Of a DNA stretch of 7,242 nt, positions 1-5,679 are shown piece after piece. The position numbers were made by a program, and so were the translations under genes. The stretch covers positions 1 to 7,242 of the forward strand of contig JAAFHJ010000246.1 in assembly GCA_013298325.1 (NCBI GenBank), read 5' to 3'. The notes under the pieces were generated by a model. That model made no database searches, was not told where the DNA came from, and saw only the letters and a program-made list of their open reading frames with translations. The stretch is from Myxococcales bacterium (GTDB taxonomy: Bacteria > Myxococcota_A > Polyangia > Polyangiales > Polyangiaceae). Every line of letters starts with the position of its first letter. Within the stretch, counting starts at the first letter, position 1.

Positions 1-1281
1 CTTGAGGCGGTCGTCACCCTGGAAGCGCTCGGCGACAGCACCGTGGAAGAACGGCGCACCCTCCTTGCGCAAATCCTTGAAGACGACGCGAACCACGCAC
101 GCGCAGAAGAGCGCCTCGACGCTCTTCTCGTTGCCCACGCGGAAACGGCGGCGCAGGTCTCCTTCTGGGAGAAACGCGCTCAGCACCACGCCTCTGCGGG
201 CGAAGCGGGGCGCTCGGCAGCGATCGCCTTTGCGCGGCGGGCCGCCTCCGCCTCCGAGGAGACGCTGGCCGATACGGCACGCGCCCTTGCATCCCTTGTG
301 ATCGTCGAGAGTTGCGGCGGTGCCGATGCCGCCCTGCTCGCGAAAATTGCCCATCTCGCCGAGACGACCGGCGACCGGGCAACCGCCCTTCGCGCCCTCG
401 ACGCCCTCGCCGCGGAGGCCTCCGGGACGGAGAAGAGTGTGCTCTGCATCCGTCTTGCCCGCCTCTACACGGCGGCAGGAGACGTCGAAGCGGCCCAGCG
501 TTCCTGGGAGGCGGCGCTGGCGGCCGACCCGGAAGCGACGGAGCCGCCGAAGGCCCTGCGGGCCATTTACACCCAGCAGGGGGACCGTGGGCGCCTCGCG
601 CCGCTCCTCGAAGCGATCGCTCGCCTCCGTCTCCGCAACGAGCCGGCTGCCGGCGAACCGCACGTCGGCGGGAGCCTCCTTCCGACCGCAGGGCCGGCCG
701 TGGAAGTCGTTGCCCTCTTCCGCGAGGCGGCGACCGCCTACGGCGAGGACCACGAGAGCGCGGCACGCGTCCTTGAAGCGGCGCTCGCGATCGTCCCCGA
801 GAGCCGCGATATTCTTGCGGAACTCGCCGACGTTGAATTGCGTCGTGGCCGCCCGGAAGCGGCAGCGACCGCCCTCGAGAAGATCATTGCATCCTACAAT
901 GGTCGGCGCTCGAAGGAGCTCGCGGTGGTTCACCAGAAGCTCGCAGAAGCCTTTGAAGCGAAGGGGGACCCGGCGGGGGCCCTCGTCCAGTACGACGCCT
1001 CTTTCCGCATTGAGCCGGGCAACATTCGCGTGCTTCGCCGCATTGGTGAACTCGCCCTTGAGGCCGGTGACCTCGACCGCGCTCAGCGCAGCTTCCGCGC
1101 GCTCCTCCTGCAGAAGCTCGACGGCTCCACGGCCATCACCAAGGCGGAAGTCTTCTACTTCCTTGGTGAAATTCTCCGTCGTCAAGGCGATGCAGCCAAG
1201 GCGAAGGAGATGTTCCAGAAAGCCCTTCAGGCCGACCCGGCCCATGAACTGACGAAGGCGGCGCTCGCTTCGCTTGCATGA
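1..1281 (+). CDS. TPR-repeat protein, C-terminal part (5' end outside window)
   Basis: The reading frame is open from the first base and ends at TGA 1279-1281, giving 426 residues; the true start lies upstream. A GTG at 43 is in frame, but coding character continues before it, so it is probably internal. The protein is almost all paired amphipathic helices. TPR-like units are visible at about window residues 147-181 (LARLYTAAGD), 240-285, 308-345 (LAEAFEAKGD), 341-375 (ELALEAGDLDRA) and a near-canonical last one at 381-416 (FLGEILRRQGD...KALQADP). A Gly/Pro-rich break sits near 213-235. TPRs are protein-protein interaction scaffolds, and no enzymatic domain is visible. The C-terminal stretch LLLQKLDGSTAITKAEV resembles my recollection of large TPR proteins in Myxococcota; that is recall, not a search. 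The stop overlaps the next gene's ATG (ATGA), implying translational coupling. Partner and function are unknown. Confidence 0.9.
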   Translation, partial: LEAVVTLEALGDSTVEERRTLLAQILEDDANHARAEERLDALLVAHAETAAQVSFWEKRAQHHASAGEAGRSAAIAFARRAASASEETLADTARALASLVIVESCGGADAALLAKIAHLAETTGDRATALRALDALAAEASGTEKSVLCIRLARLYTAAGDVEAAQRSWEAALAADPEATEPPKALRAIYTQQGDRGRLAPLLEAIARLRLRNEPAAGEPHVGGSLLPTAGPAVEVVALFREAATAYGEDHESAARVLEAALAIVPESRDILAELADVELRRGRPEAAATALEKIIASYNGRRSKELAVVHQKLAEAFEAKGDPAGALVQYDASFRIEPGNIRVLRRIGELALEAGDLDRAQRSFRALLLQKLDGSTAITKAEVFYFLGEILRRQGDAAKAKEMFQKALQADPAHELTKAALASLA

Positions 1282-1919
1282 GCGACCCGCCTTCTTTTGA
1301 GAAAGAGCGCCCTTTTTTGGGGGCGCTTCTTTCGTTTGTCGTCCGCCTTTGGGTCGCGACGCTCCGGGTCACCGTCGTCGGCGACGTCCCCGAAGGGGGC
1401 TTCGCGCTCGCCTTCTTCCACGGAAGCCAGATGCTCGGCCTCCGCTGGCGCCTCTCCCACGCGCAGCGTCCGCTCGCCGTCCTTGTAAGCCACTCCCGCG
1501 ATGGCGCTCTCCAGGCGGTCCTGCTGCGGCGCCTCGGCTTCCGGGTCGTACGCGGATCGTCGAGCCGCGGTGGCGCCCAAGGGCTTCGCGGGCTCCTACG
1601 CCTCGTTCGTGGCGGGTGCGATTCGGCCACGGCCGTCGACGGCCCGCGGGGCCCCTTTCATCAGGCAAAACAGGGGGTTCTCGTGCTCGCGCGGCTTTCG
1701 AAGGTGCCAGTCGTGCCGCTTGGTGCGGCTGGCGCGCAGGTCTACGTTCTTCGGAAGGCGTGGGATCAATTTCAGATCCCGTGGCCGTTCTCCCGCGTTT
1801 CTATTGTCCTCGGGGCGCCGATCTCCGTCACGCCACAAACCGACGAGGCCACAATCACCGAAGCGATTGTGGCCTGTGAGACGGCGGCAAAAGAGCGCCT
1901 CTCGATCGCCGTGGGGTGA
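1278..1919 (+). CDS. DUF374 family lysophospholipid acyltransferase-like protein
   Basis: This 213-residue protein has the DUF374 motif series in order: a hydrophobic N-terminal segment (about 13-35), FFHGSQ (46-51, with H48 as the likely acyltransferase histidine), SHSRDG (71-76), GFRVVRGSSSRGG (87-99), DGPRGP (121-126), and WDQFQIPWPFSR (152-163). Length is normal for the family. DUF374 proteins belong to the PlsC/LpxL-like acyltransferase superfamily and are thought to acylate lipids at the inner face of the cytoplasmic membrane; the substrate cannot be read from sequence. One deviation: the residue after SRDG is Ala77, where I recall Glu as usual. The start is the ATG overlapping the TPR stop by 4 nt, with no strong Shine-Dalgarno, so translation probably depends on ribosomes leaving the TPR gene. 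Two hairpins lie inside the coding region (1301-1333 and 1846-1875). The gene ends 5 nt from the convergent ridA stop. Confidence 0.88.
   Translation: MSDPPSFEKERPFLGALLSFVVRLWVATLRVTVVGDVPEGGFALAFFHGSQMLGLRWRLSHAQRPLAVLVSHSRDGALQAVLLRRLGFRVVRGSSSRGGAQGLRGLLRLVRGGCDSATAVDGPRGPFHQAKQGVLVLARLSKVPVVPLGAAGAQVYVLRKAWDQFQIPWPFSRVSIVLGAPISVTPQTDEATITEAIVACETAAKERLSIAVG
1301..1339 (+). terminator. Attenuator-like hairpin at TPR/DUF374 junction
   Basis: Twenty nt after the TPR stop, GAAAG+AGCGCCC (1301-1312) pairs with GGGCGCT+CTTTC (1321-1327, 1329-1333), leaving one bulged T at 1328 and an 8-nt loop TTTTTTGG. Counting the GC-rich 7-bp core (1306-1312/1321-1327) as the terminator stem, the next 12 bases (1328-1339) contain 8 T, an imperfect U-tract. 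It may act as a partial intrinsic terminator or attenuator of the upstream gene, or as a stem in the early DUF374 mRNA. It is wholly coding for DUF374 codons 8-21, so chance remains possible. Confidence 0.35.
1844..1877 (-). terminator. UUCG-capped hairpin downstream of ridA
   Basis: AGGCCACAATC (1846-1856) and GATTGTGGCCT (1865-1874/5) form an 11-bp perfect inverted repeat with an 8-base loop. Read on the minus strand the loop is GCTTCGGT, which adds a G-U and a C-G pair and closes on UUCG: a 13-bp stem with the very stable C(UUCG)G tetraloop. On the plus strand the outer loop bases are A and C, so the extra pairing is minus-specific. It lies 50 nt beyond the ridA stop, within the 3' end of the opposing DUF374 gene. 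The bases after it on the minus strand (CGTCGGTTTGTGG) are only weakly U-rich, so it may stabilise or mark a 3' end rather than be a textbook intrinsic terminator. Confidence 0.45.
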
Positions 1920-1941
1920 GGCGCCTACTTGGCGGCGATCG
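1903..1941. repeat. Inverted repeat spanning both convergent stop codons
   Basis: CGATCGCCG (1903-1911) is the exact reverse complement of CGGCGATCG (1933-1941); the 21-nt spacer holds both stop codons and a small palindrome AGGCGCCT (1919-1926). Either RNA could form it. Its position suggests a shared 3'-end structure, but 9-bp arms with a long loop are expected by chance in a GC-rich window of this size and there is no U-tract. Confidence 0.3.
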
Positions 1942-2299
1942 CGTCGATTTCCACGCGGGAACCGCGGGGGAGGGCGGCGACTTGAACGGTCGCGCGCGCC
2001 GGGGCGTGGGGGGCAAAGCGCTCGCCGTAGACGGCGTTTACCGCGGCAAAATCGCCGAGATCGGTAAGGAAAATTGTCGTGCGGACGACGTTCGAAAACG
2101 TGCAGCCGGCTGCCGCAAGAACCGCTTCGAGGTTATTGAGGACCTGGGTCGTCTCTTCCTGAATCGTGCCGCTTACGAGGGTCCCGGTTGCCGGGTCGAG
2201 GGGGATTTGCCCCGAGAGGAACACCATGTTCCCGACTTCGATCGCTTGCGAATACGGGCCGATAGCGGCGGGGGCCTTGTCGGTCGACACAACCTTCAT
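1925..2299 (-). CDS. ridA: RidA family enamine/imine deaminase
   Basis: The 124-residue product is a full-length RidA (YjgF/YER057c/UK114) protein. These cytosolic homotrimers hydrolyse reactive 2-aminoacrylate and related enamine/imine intermediates released by PLP enzymes such as threonine and serine dehydratases, forming 2-ketoacids and ammonia. Active-site signatures are present: GPYSQA with Tyr16, the SG at 29-30, the arginine of PARATVQVAALPRG (Arg102, equivalent to E. coli Arg105) and the glutamate of VEIDA (Glu117). Those residues point to a true RidA-type deaminase rather than a divergent Rid subfamily. The start is ATG at 2299 because GGAG at 2309-2312 is 9 nt upstream; a TTG at 2314 would overlap that site. 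It follows recR by 32 nt on the same strand and is probably cotranscribed, without an obvious functional link to replication. The stop is TAG at 1925-1927. Confidence 0.94.
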   Translation of the reverse strand: MKVVSTDKAPAAIGPYSQAIEVGNMVFLSGQIPLDPATGTLVSGTIQEETTQVLNNLEAVLAAAGCTFSNVVRTTIFLTDLGDFAAVNAVYGERFAPHAPARATVQVAALPRGSRVEIDAIAAK

Positions 2300-2308
2300 G
2301 GGGACTTT

Positions 2309-2312
2309 CTCC
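2309..2312 (-). promoter_or_regulatory. Shine-Dalgarno GGAG deciding the ridA start
   Basis: On the minus strand TTGGAGAAAGTCCCCATG places GGAG 9 nt before the ATG at 2299. It is the clearest ribosome-binding site in the window and rules against the in-frame TTG five codons upstream, which would sit on the site itself. Confidence 0.75.
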
Positions 2313-2331
2313 AATTGAAAATGAGAGCGAA

Positions 2332-2949
2332 CTAGAACTTTTGACGATGGTCGAGGGCGCGACCTAGCGTGATTGCATCGGCGAATTCGAGGTCCCCGCC
2401 GTGGGGAACGCCGCTCGCGATTCGCGTGACGAGAACGCCGGTTGCGGCGAGTTCTCGGCGGAGGAAAAGCGCTGTCGCTTCTCCGTCGACGGAGGGGGGC
2501 GTTGCGAGAATGATCTCCTCGACGCCGTCCTCCTCAATGCGCGCGCGAAGGATGCCGATCGGGAGCGCTTCCGGGCCGACGCCGTCGAGGGGGGAGAGGA
2601 GCTTGCCGAGGACGAAATAGCGGCCACGCAAGCTGCCGGGGCGCTCCATCGCGAGGACGTCGGTCGGCCGGGCGACGACGCAGAGGAGCTTGTCGCTGCG
2701 TCGAGGGTCGCTGCAAATGTCGCAGACCGGAGCGCTTTCCGCTGCGTTTTCATCGACATCGGTGTAGTTGCCGCAGCGGAGGCAGGGGCGAATTTGCGCG
2801 TGGAGGGCGCGGAGGGCGTCCCCCAGCTCCACCGCGTACGCGCTTGGCTGCGCGAGGAGGTGATACAAATAGCGCTGGGCCGTCTTCTCGCCGACGCCGG
2901 GGAGGCGTGCGAGAAGCGCCGTCAGTCGCTTTGCCCCTTTCCCGCGCAT
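2332..2949 (-). CDS. recR: Recombination mediator protein RecR
   Basis: This 205-residue protein has RecR architecture: helix-hairpin-helix LPGVGEKTAQR (16-26), a four-Cys zinc motif (Cys56, Cys59, Cys76, Cys79), a Toprim domain from about residue 88, the LSPLDGVGPEALPI block (118-131), and the C-terminal GVPHGGDLEFADAITLGRAL (180-199). RecR works with RecO, and with RecF, to load RecA onto SSB-coated single-stranded DNA at gaps and stalled forks. Two oddities: the usual Toprim start VVE is VVA here (Ala93), and the spacing between the zinc Cys pairs is 16 residues, longer than the 8 or so in typical RecR. The late block reads ATPPSVDGEATA where ATNPTVEGEATA is typical. The ATG overlaps the ybaB stop by one base (TGATG) and no good Shine-Dalgarno is visible, implying translational coupling to ybaB. 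Confidence 0.96.
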   Translation of the reverse strand: MRGKGAKRLTALLARLPGVGEKTAQRYLYHLLAQPSAYAVELGDALRALHAQIRPCLRCGNYTDVDENAAESAPVCDICSDPRRSDKLLCVVARPTDVLAMERPGSLRGRYFVLGKLLSPLDGVGPEALPIGILRARIEEDGVEEIILATPPSVDGEATALFLRRELAATGVLVTRIASGVPHGGDLEFADAITLGRALDHRQKF

Positions 2950-3266
2950 CAGGTACCGGGGAGCTTCACGCCGCCGGTGATTTTTGCGAGCTCGGCTTCC
3001 ATCGCCTTCTCGGCGTCGGCGAGGCCCGCATTGACGGCAGCAGCGACGCCGTCGAGCGCAAGTTCAATGCCCTCCGCCTTGAGGAATTCGGGATCGATCT
3101 CAATCCGCGAAACCTTCCGGCCGAGGGTCACGGTCGCTTTCACTTTGTCGCCGATGGCCGTCGCGACGACCTCGCGATCTTTCAGCGACTCTTTCGTCTC
3201 TTCGATTTTGCGTTGCAGGCGCGCCGCCTGGCGCATCATTTCGTTCATTCCGCCGCGGAAGTTCAT
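2949..3266 (-). CDS. ybaB: YbaB/EbfC family nucleoid-associated protein
   Basis: The 105-residue product has the YbaB/EbfC fold pattern: an N-terminal helix rich in Met, Arg and Gln (NEMMRQAARLQRKIEET, about 8-24), a central beta sheet (VKATVTLGRKVSRIEIDPEFL, about 42-62), and a C-terminal helix ending in the family-typical ELAKITGGVKLPG (92-104). Members are small dimers that bind DNA and coat or bridge the nucleoid; in several species they are tied to gene regulation and DNA repair. The position between dnaX and recR is the family's conserved context. The ATG at 3266 is preferred because the sequence starts directly with the expected N-terminal helix; its Shine-Dalgarno is weak. It follows dnaX by 37 nt and shares one base with recR. 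Confidence 0.95.
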   Translation of the reverse strand: MNFRGGMNEMMRQAARLQRKIEETKESLKDREVVATAIGDKVKATVTLGRKVSRIEIDPEFLKAEGIELALDGVAAAVNAGLADAEKAMEAELAKITGGVKLPGT

Positions 3267-3303
3267 GGCGGGAACGCTTACCGCAAAATGGCGCTGGCGG
3301 GCA

Positions 3304-5628
3304 CTACCCGGCGTCGGCGAGCCGGATTTCCCGGAGGTCGGCGCCGAAAAGCTCGATGGTCCGCCTCACGAGGGGGTGCTCGGCGATCGCCCGTCGCGCG
3401 TCGACGAGGCGTCGTCGGGTCTCCCAATCTTCGACTTCCCACAGCGAAACGCGCGCCTGCTCGGGGGGATGCTCGTCGATGGTGACGGTCGTCTCCGTCG
3501 AAAAGCAGCGCGTTGCCGCCCGCGAGACGACGGCAACCGCCTCGGGATCGGAGGCCTTTACCCCCATAAATTCGCGATCTTTGAAGCCGAGGACGACCCG
3601 ACCCGGCCCAAGAACGAGCGGCGCCGCATGGGCGACGAGCGCGGCGACGTCGGCCCGTTCGTGGCCGGTCTCGTCGACGAGCTGGCGGAGGAGGGTGAGG
3701 GTCGCCTCGTCGGGGCGCTGGGCGGCGGGAATCGGCGCCGGCGGCACCAACCCGAGCTGCTCGGGGGTGAGCGGAACCCGGGCCGGCTCCGGCTTCTTAA
3801 ACGGCTGCGCGGGGGCGGCGACCGGCACAAACTCCGGCTTCGGACGCGGCTCGCGGGGCTCCGGCGGCGGGCGCGGGGCGGTTCGCGCGGCGATGATTTC
3901 GTCGGGCGGAGCGAGGAACGGATCGGGGCGCGAGGCCGTGAAAGGCTCCGGTCGTGCGCTCGGTCGCGGGCGTGCGCGAGCAGGCTCAGAAAAACCTGTA
4001 GTTTCAGGAATTTCCGGCGCATTGACCGCAAACTCGTCGTCAAACATCCCCGGCGGTGGCGCGAAGGGATCGGGCGCCCGCTCACGGCTGCCGGTAAAAT
4101 TGCTGACCGGGGCCGGTCGCGGCGCAGGCGCGGGTTGTCGCGGAGGCGCAGGCGGCGGGGAAGGGGGACCGTCGAAAATCTCGGGCGGCGGCGCAAAAGG
4201 GTCGGGATTTCGCGGAGGTGCGCTCGGCCGTGGCGCCGGCTTTGGGGCGACCGTCGGCACGGGCGCTGGCACCGGCAGCGGCGCTGGCGCGGGTGGTCCC
4301 GTCTCCGACGCTGCCGATAAACGGCTCGCGCCGGCGTGGAAGGGCGTCTCGCTCGGGGCGCGAACCGCGTCCGCCGAGGGGGTTTCGCTGGAAATATGCG
4401 TGCTTCCACCAGCTCGGCCGCCGCCACCACCACGCGGAGGCGTTGCGCCGGCGAGGCGCTTTTCCAAGTCGCCGAGGCGGCTCAAGAGCGTGTCGAGGGG
4501 GAGGAGCGCCGGTCGCCGGGCGAGGCGGACGAGCGCCATTTCAAGGGCCGCGCGTGGCTGCCCGCTCCGGGTGACGTCGTCAAAGGACTTCGAAAAGCCT
4601 TGGTACAAACGTGATAGATCGTCGGCTTCAAAGCGCTCGGCAACGGCACGAACGTCTTTCAGTTCTTCGTCGGCCAAATCGAGAAGCGGCCGGAGCTCTT
4701 CGTCGGGGCGGCCAGAAAACGTGCGGGCGACGACGAGATGCCGCAAATGAGCGAGGAAGTCTTTCGCCACATGGGGCACGTCAAAACCTTGCTCGGCGAC
4801 TTCGTGGATCACGGAAAGAGCCTTTGCCGCATTCCCTTCCAGGAGCGACGACGCAAGGGCGTGGAGGACGGTGCGATCGGCGACGCCGAGGACGCGGGCG
4901 ACATCTTCGCCGCGGAGGTGATCGCCGCCGAATGCGATGACCTGGTCGAGGAGGCTCATCGCGTCACGCATCGAGCCGGCCGCCTCGCGGGCGAGGATCG
5001 CGATGGCCGCTTCGTCGGCTTCGATCTTCTCCTGGCCGAGGACGTCACGCAGGCGCGCGGCGACCGTTTGCGCTGAAATCAGTTTAAAATCGTAGCGTTG
5101 GCAGCGCGAAAGGATCGTGACCGGGACCTTGTGGACCTCCGTCGTCGCGAAGAGAAACTTCACGTGGGGCGGCGGCTCCTCCAGCGTCTTCAGGAACGCG
5201 TTCCAAGCGGCGTTTGAGAGCATGTGGACTTCGTCGACGATGTAGACCTTGTAGCGGTCCCGGGCCGGACGAAAACCAATCGATTCCTGGAGTTTACGGA
5301 CTTCGTCGACGCCGTTGTAGCTGGCGCCGTCGATCTCCTGGACGTCGATGTCGGTCCCCTTCGCGATTTCCGTGCAGGCTGCACAGACCTGGCAGGGGGT
5401 CGCCGTCGGGCCGGTCGCCTTGCCGTCCGCGCCTAGGCAATTCAGGCACTTGGCAAGGAGGCGGGCGCTCGTCGTCTTGCCGACGCCACGGACGCCGGTG
5501 AACAGGAACGCGTGGGCGACCCGGTTCTGCGCGATCGCGTTGGCCAGCGTCTTCGCGACGTGGGACTGGCCGACGAGATCCTCAAAGGACTGGGGGCGAT
5601 ACTTGCGCGCGAGGACGAGGTAGCTCAC
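3304..5628 (-). CDS. dnaX: DNA polymerase III subunit gamma/tau
   Basis: The 774-residue protein is the clamp-loader ATPase subunit of the replicative polymerase, which loads the beta clamp and, through the tau C-terminus, ties polymerase cores and helicase together. Visible motifs: Walker A GVRGVGKT (45-52), zinc cysteines 61, 64, 79, 82 and 85, Walker B VDEVH (131-135), sensor 1 ATTEVHKVP (161-169), SRC arginine finger (Arg175), and sensor 2 GSMRD (218-222). Domain III follows to about 390, then a Pro/Ala-rich linker (about 393-620) and a folded tau C-terminal domain (about 621-774, ending LFGADLREIRL). The start is GTG at 5628: the protein begins with the family-typical SYLVLARKYRPQSF and an in-frame TAG sits 12 nt upstream. 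No strong Shine-Dalgarno is seen. No A AAA AAG slippery site occurs, so tau is the expected main product; a possible alternative site is listed separately. Confidence 0.97.
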   Translation of the reverse strand: MSYLVLARKYRPQSFEDLVGQSHVAKTLANAIAQNRVAHAFLFTGVRGVGKTTSARLLAKCLNCLGADGKATGPTATPCQVCAACTEIAKGTDIDVQEIDGASYNGVDEVRKLQESIGFRPARDRYKVYIVDEVHMLSNAAWNAFLKTLEEPPPHVKFLFATTEVHKVPVTILSRCQRYDFKLISAQTVAARLRDVLGQEKIEADEAAIAILAREAAGSMRDAMSLLDQVIAFGGDHLRGEDVARVLGVADRTVLHALASSLLEGNAAKALSVIHEVAEQGFDVPHVAKDFLAHLRHLVVARTFSGRPDEELRPLLDLADEELKDVRAVAERFEADDLSRLYQGFSKSFDDVTRSGQPRAALEMALVRLARRPALLPLDTLLSRLGDLEKRLAGATPPRGGGGGRAGGSTHISSETPSADAVRAPSETPFHAGASRLSAASETGPPAPAPLPVPAPVPTVAPKPAPRPSAPPRNPDPFAPPPEIFDGPPSPPPAPPRQPAPAPRPAPVSNFTGSRERAPDPFAPPPGMFDDEFAVNAPEIPETTGFSEPARARPRPSARPEPFTASRPDPFLAPPDEIIAARTAPRPPPEPREPRPKPEFVPVAAPAQPFKKPEPARVPLTPEQLGLVPPAPIPAAQRPDEATLTLLRQLVDETGHERADVAALVAHAAPLVLGPGRVVLGFKDREFMGVKASDPEAVAVVSRAATRCFSTETTVTIDEHPPEQARVSLWEVEDWETRRRLVDARRAIAEHPLVRRTIELFGADLREIRLADAG
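3889..4209 (-). repeat. Three PDPF repeats in the DnaX linker
   Basis: The linker carries three copies of a 14-residue unit: NPDPFAPPPEIFDG (474-487; 4168-4209), APDPFAPPPGMFDD (518-531; 4036-4077) and RPDPFLAPPDEIIA (567-580; 3889-3930), spaced 44 and 49 residues apart. A short RPEPF (559-563) precedes the third. The flanking linker is compositionally similar Pro/Ala-rich sequence but is not itself repeated. Conserved DPF and PP positions with varied surroundings suggest a short binding motif or remnants of linker duplication. Confidence 0.7.
3979..4014 (-). other. AT-rich codon island with T5 run in dnaX
   Basis: Codons 539-550 (E-I-P-E-T-T-G-F-S-E-P-A) end in A or T in 11 of 12 cases and the 36 nt are 15/36 G+C, against strongly GC-ending codons on both sides. 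The stretch contains GGTTTTTCTGA: a T5 run at 3990-3994 in which a -1 shift on TTT would read TTC and then TGA (3986-3988). This would end the protein at about 547 residues, a gamma-like form. It is not a canonical X XXY YYZ heptamer and T5 is short for polymerase slippage. Confidence 0.3.
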
Positions 5629-5679
5629 GGCGCTGGTCTATCGCGTCCCGGCCGTCGGCTCCTCGGTTTTTTTGCGTCG

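Noticed and set aside
14..766. Minus-strand open frame of 250 codons opposite the TPR gene
   Set aside because: Arg/Pro-rich antisense of clear TPR helices; no ribosome-binding site or motif.
1631..1644. 14-bp perfect palindrome GGCCGTCGACGGCC
   Set aside because: It encodes part of the conserved VDGPRG motif of DUF374, and such palindromes are expected by chance in GC-rich DNA of this length.
1762..1780. 6-bp inverted repeat GGGATC/GATCCC with a 7-nt loop
   Set aside because: It lies within the conserved WDQFQIPWP coding block, and the arms are too short to be unusual.
2300..2314. TTG start five codons upstream for ridA
   Set aside because: It overlaps the GGAG that serves the ATG at 2299, and RidA proteins normally begin close to that ATG.
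2401..4320. Long plus-strand open frame (639 codons) opposite recR, ybaB and dnaX
   Set aside because: It is antisense to three unmistakable genes. Stop-free antisense frames are common at high G+C, and the product is Arg/Gly-rich without domains.
3304..4450. Canonical A AAA AAG dnaX frameshift site
   Set aside because: Searched for by eye in the linker and C-terminal coding region; no such heptamer is present in the right phase.
3356..4750. Plus-strand open frame of 464 codons opposite dnaX
   Set aside because: Its Gly/Arg/Ser-rich product mirrors the Pro/Ala-rich linker of dnaX; no start signal or family resemblance.
5651..5673. Possible plus-strand terminator ending in T7 between dnaX and the secreted-protein gene
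   Set aside because: Only a 3-bp stem precedes the T run and no plus-strand gene ends here. On the minus strand it is just an A7 tract in the dnaX leader.
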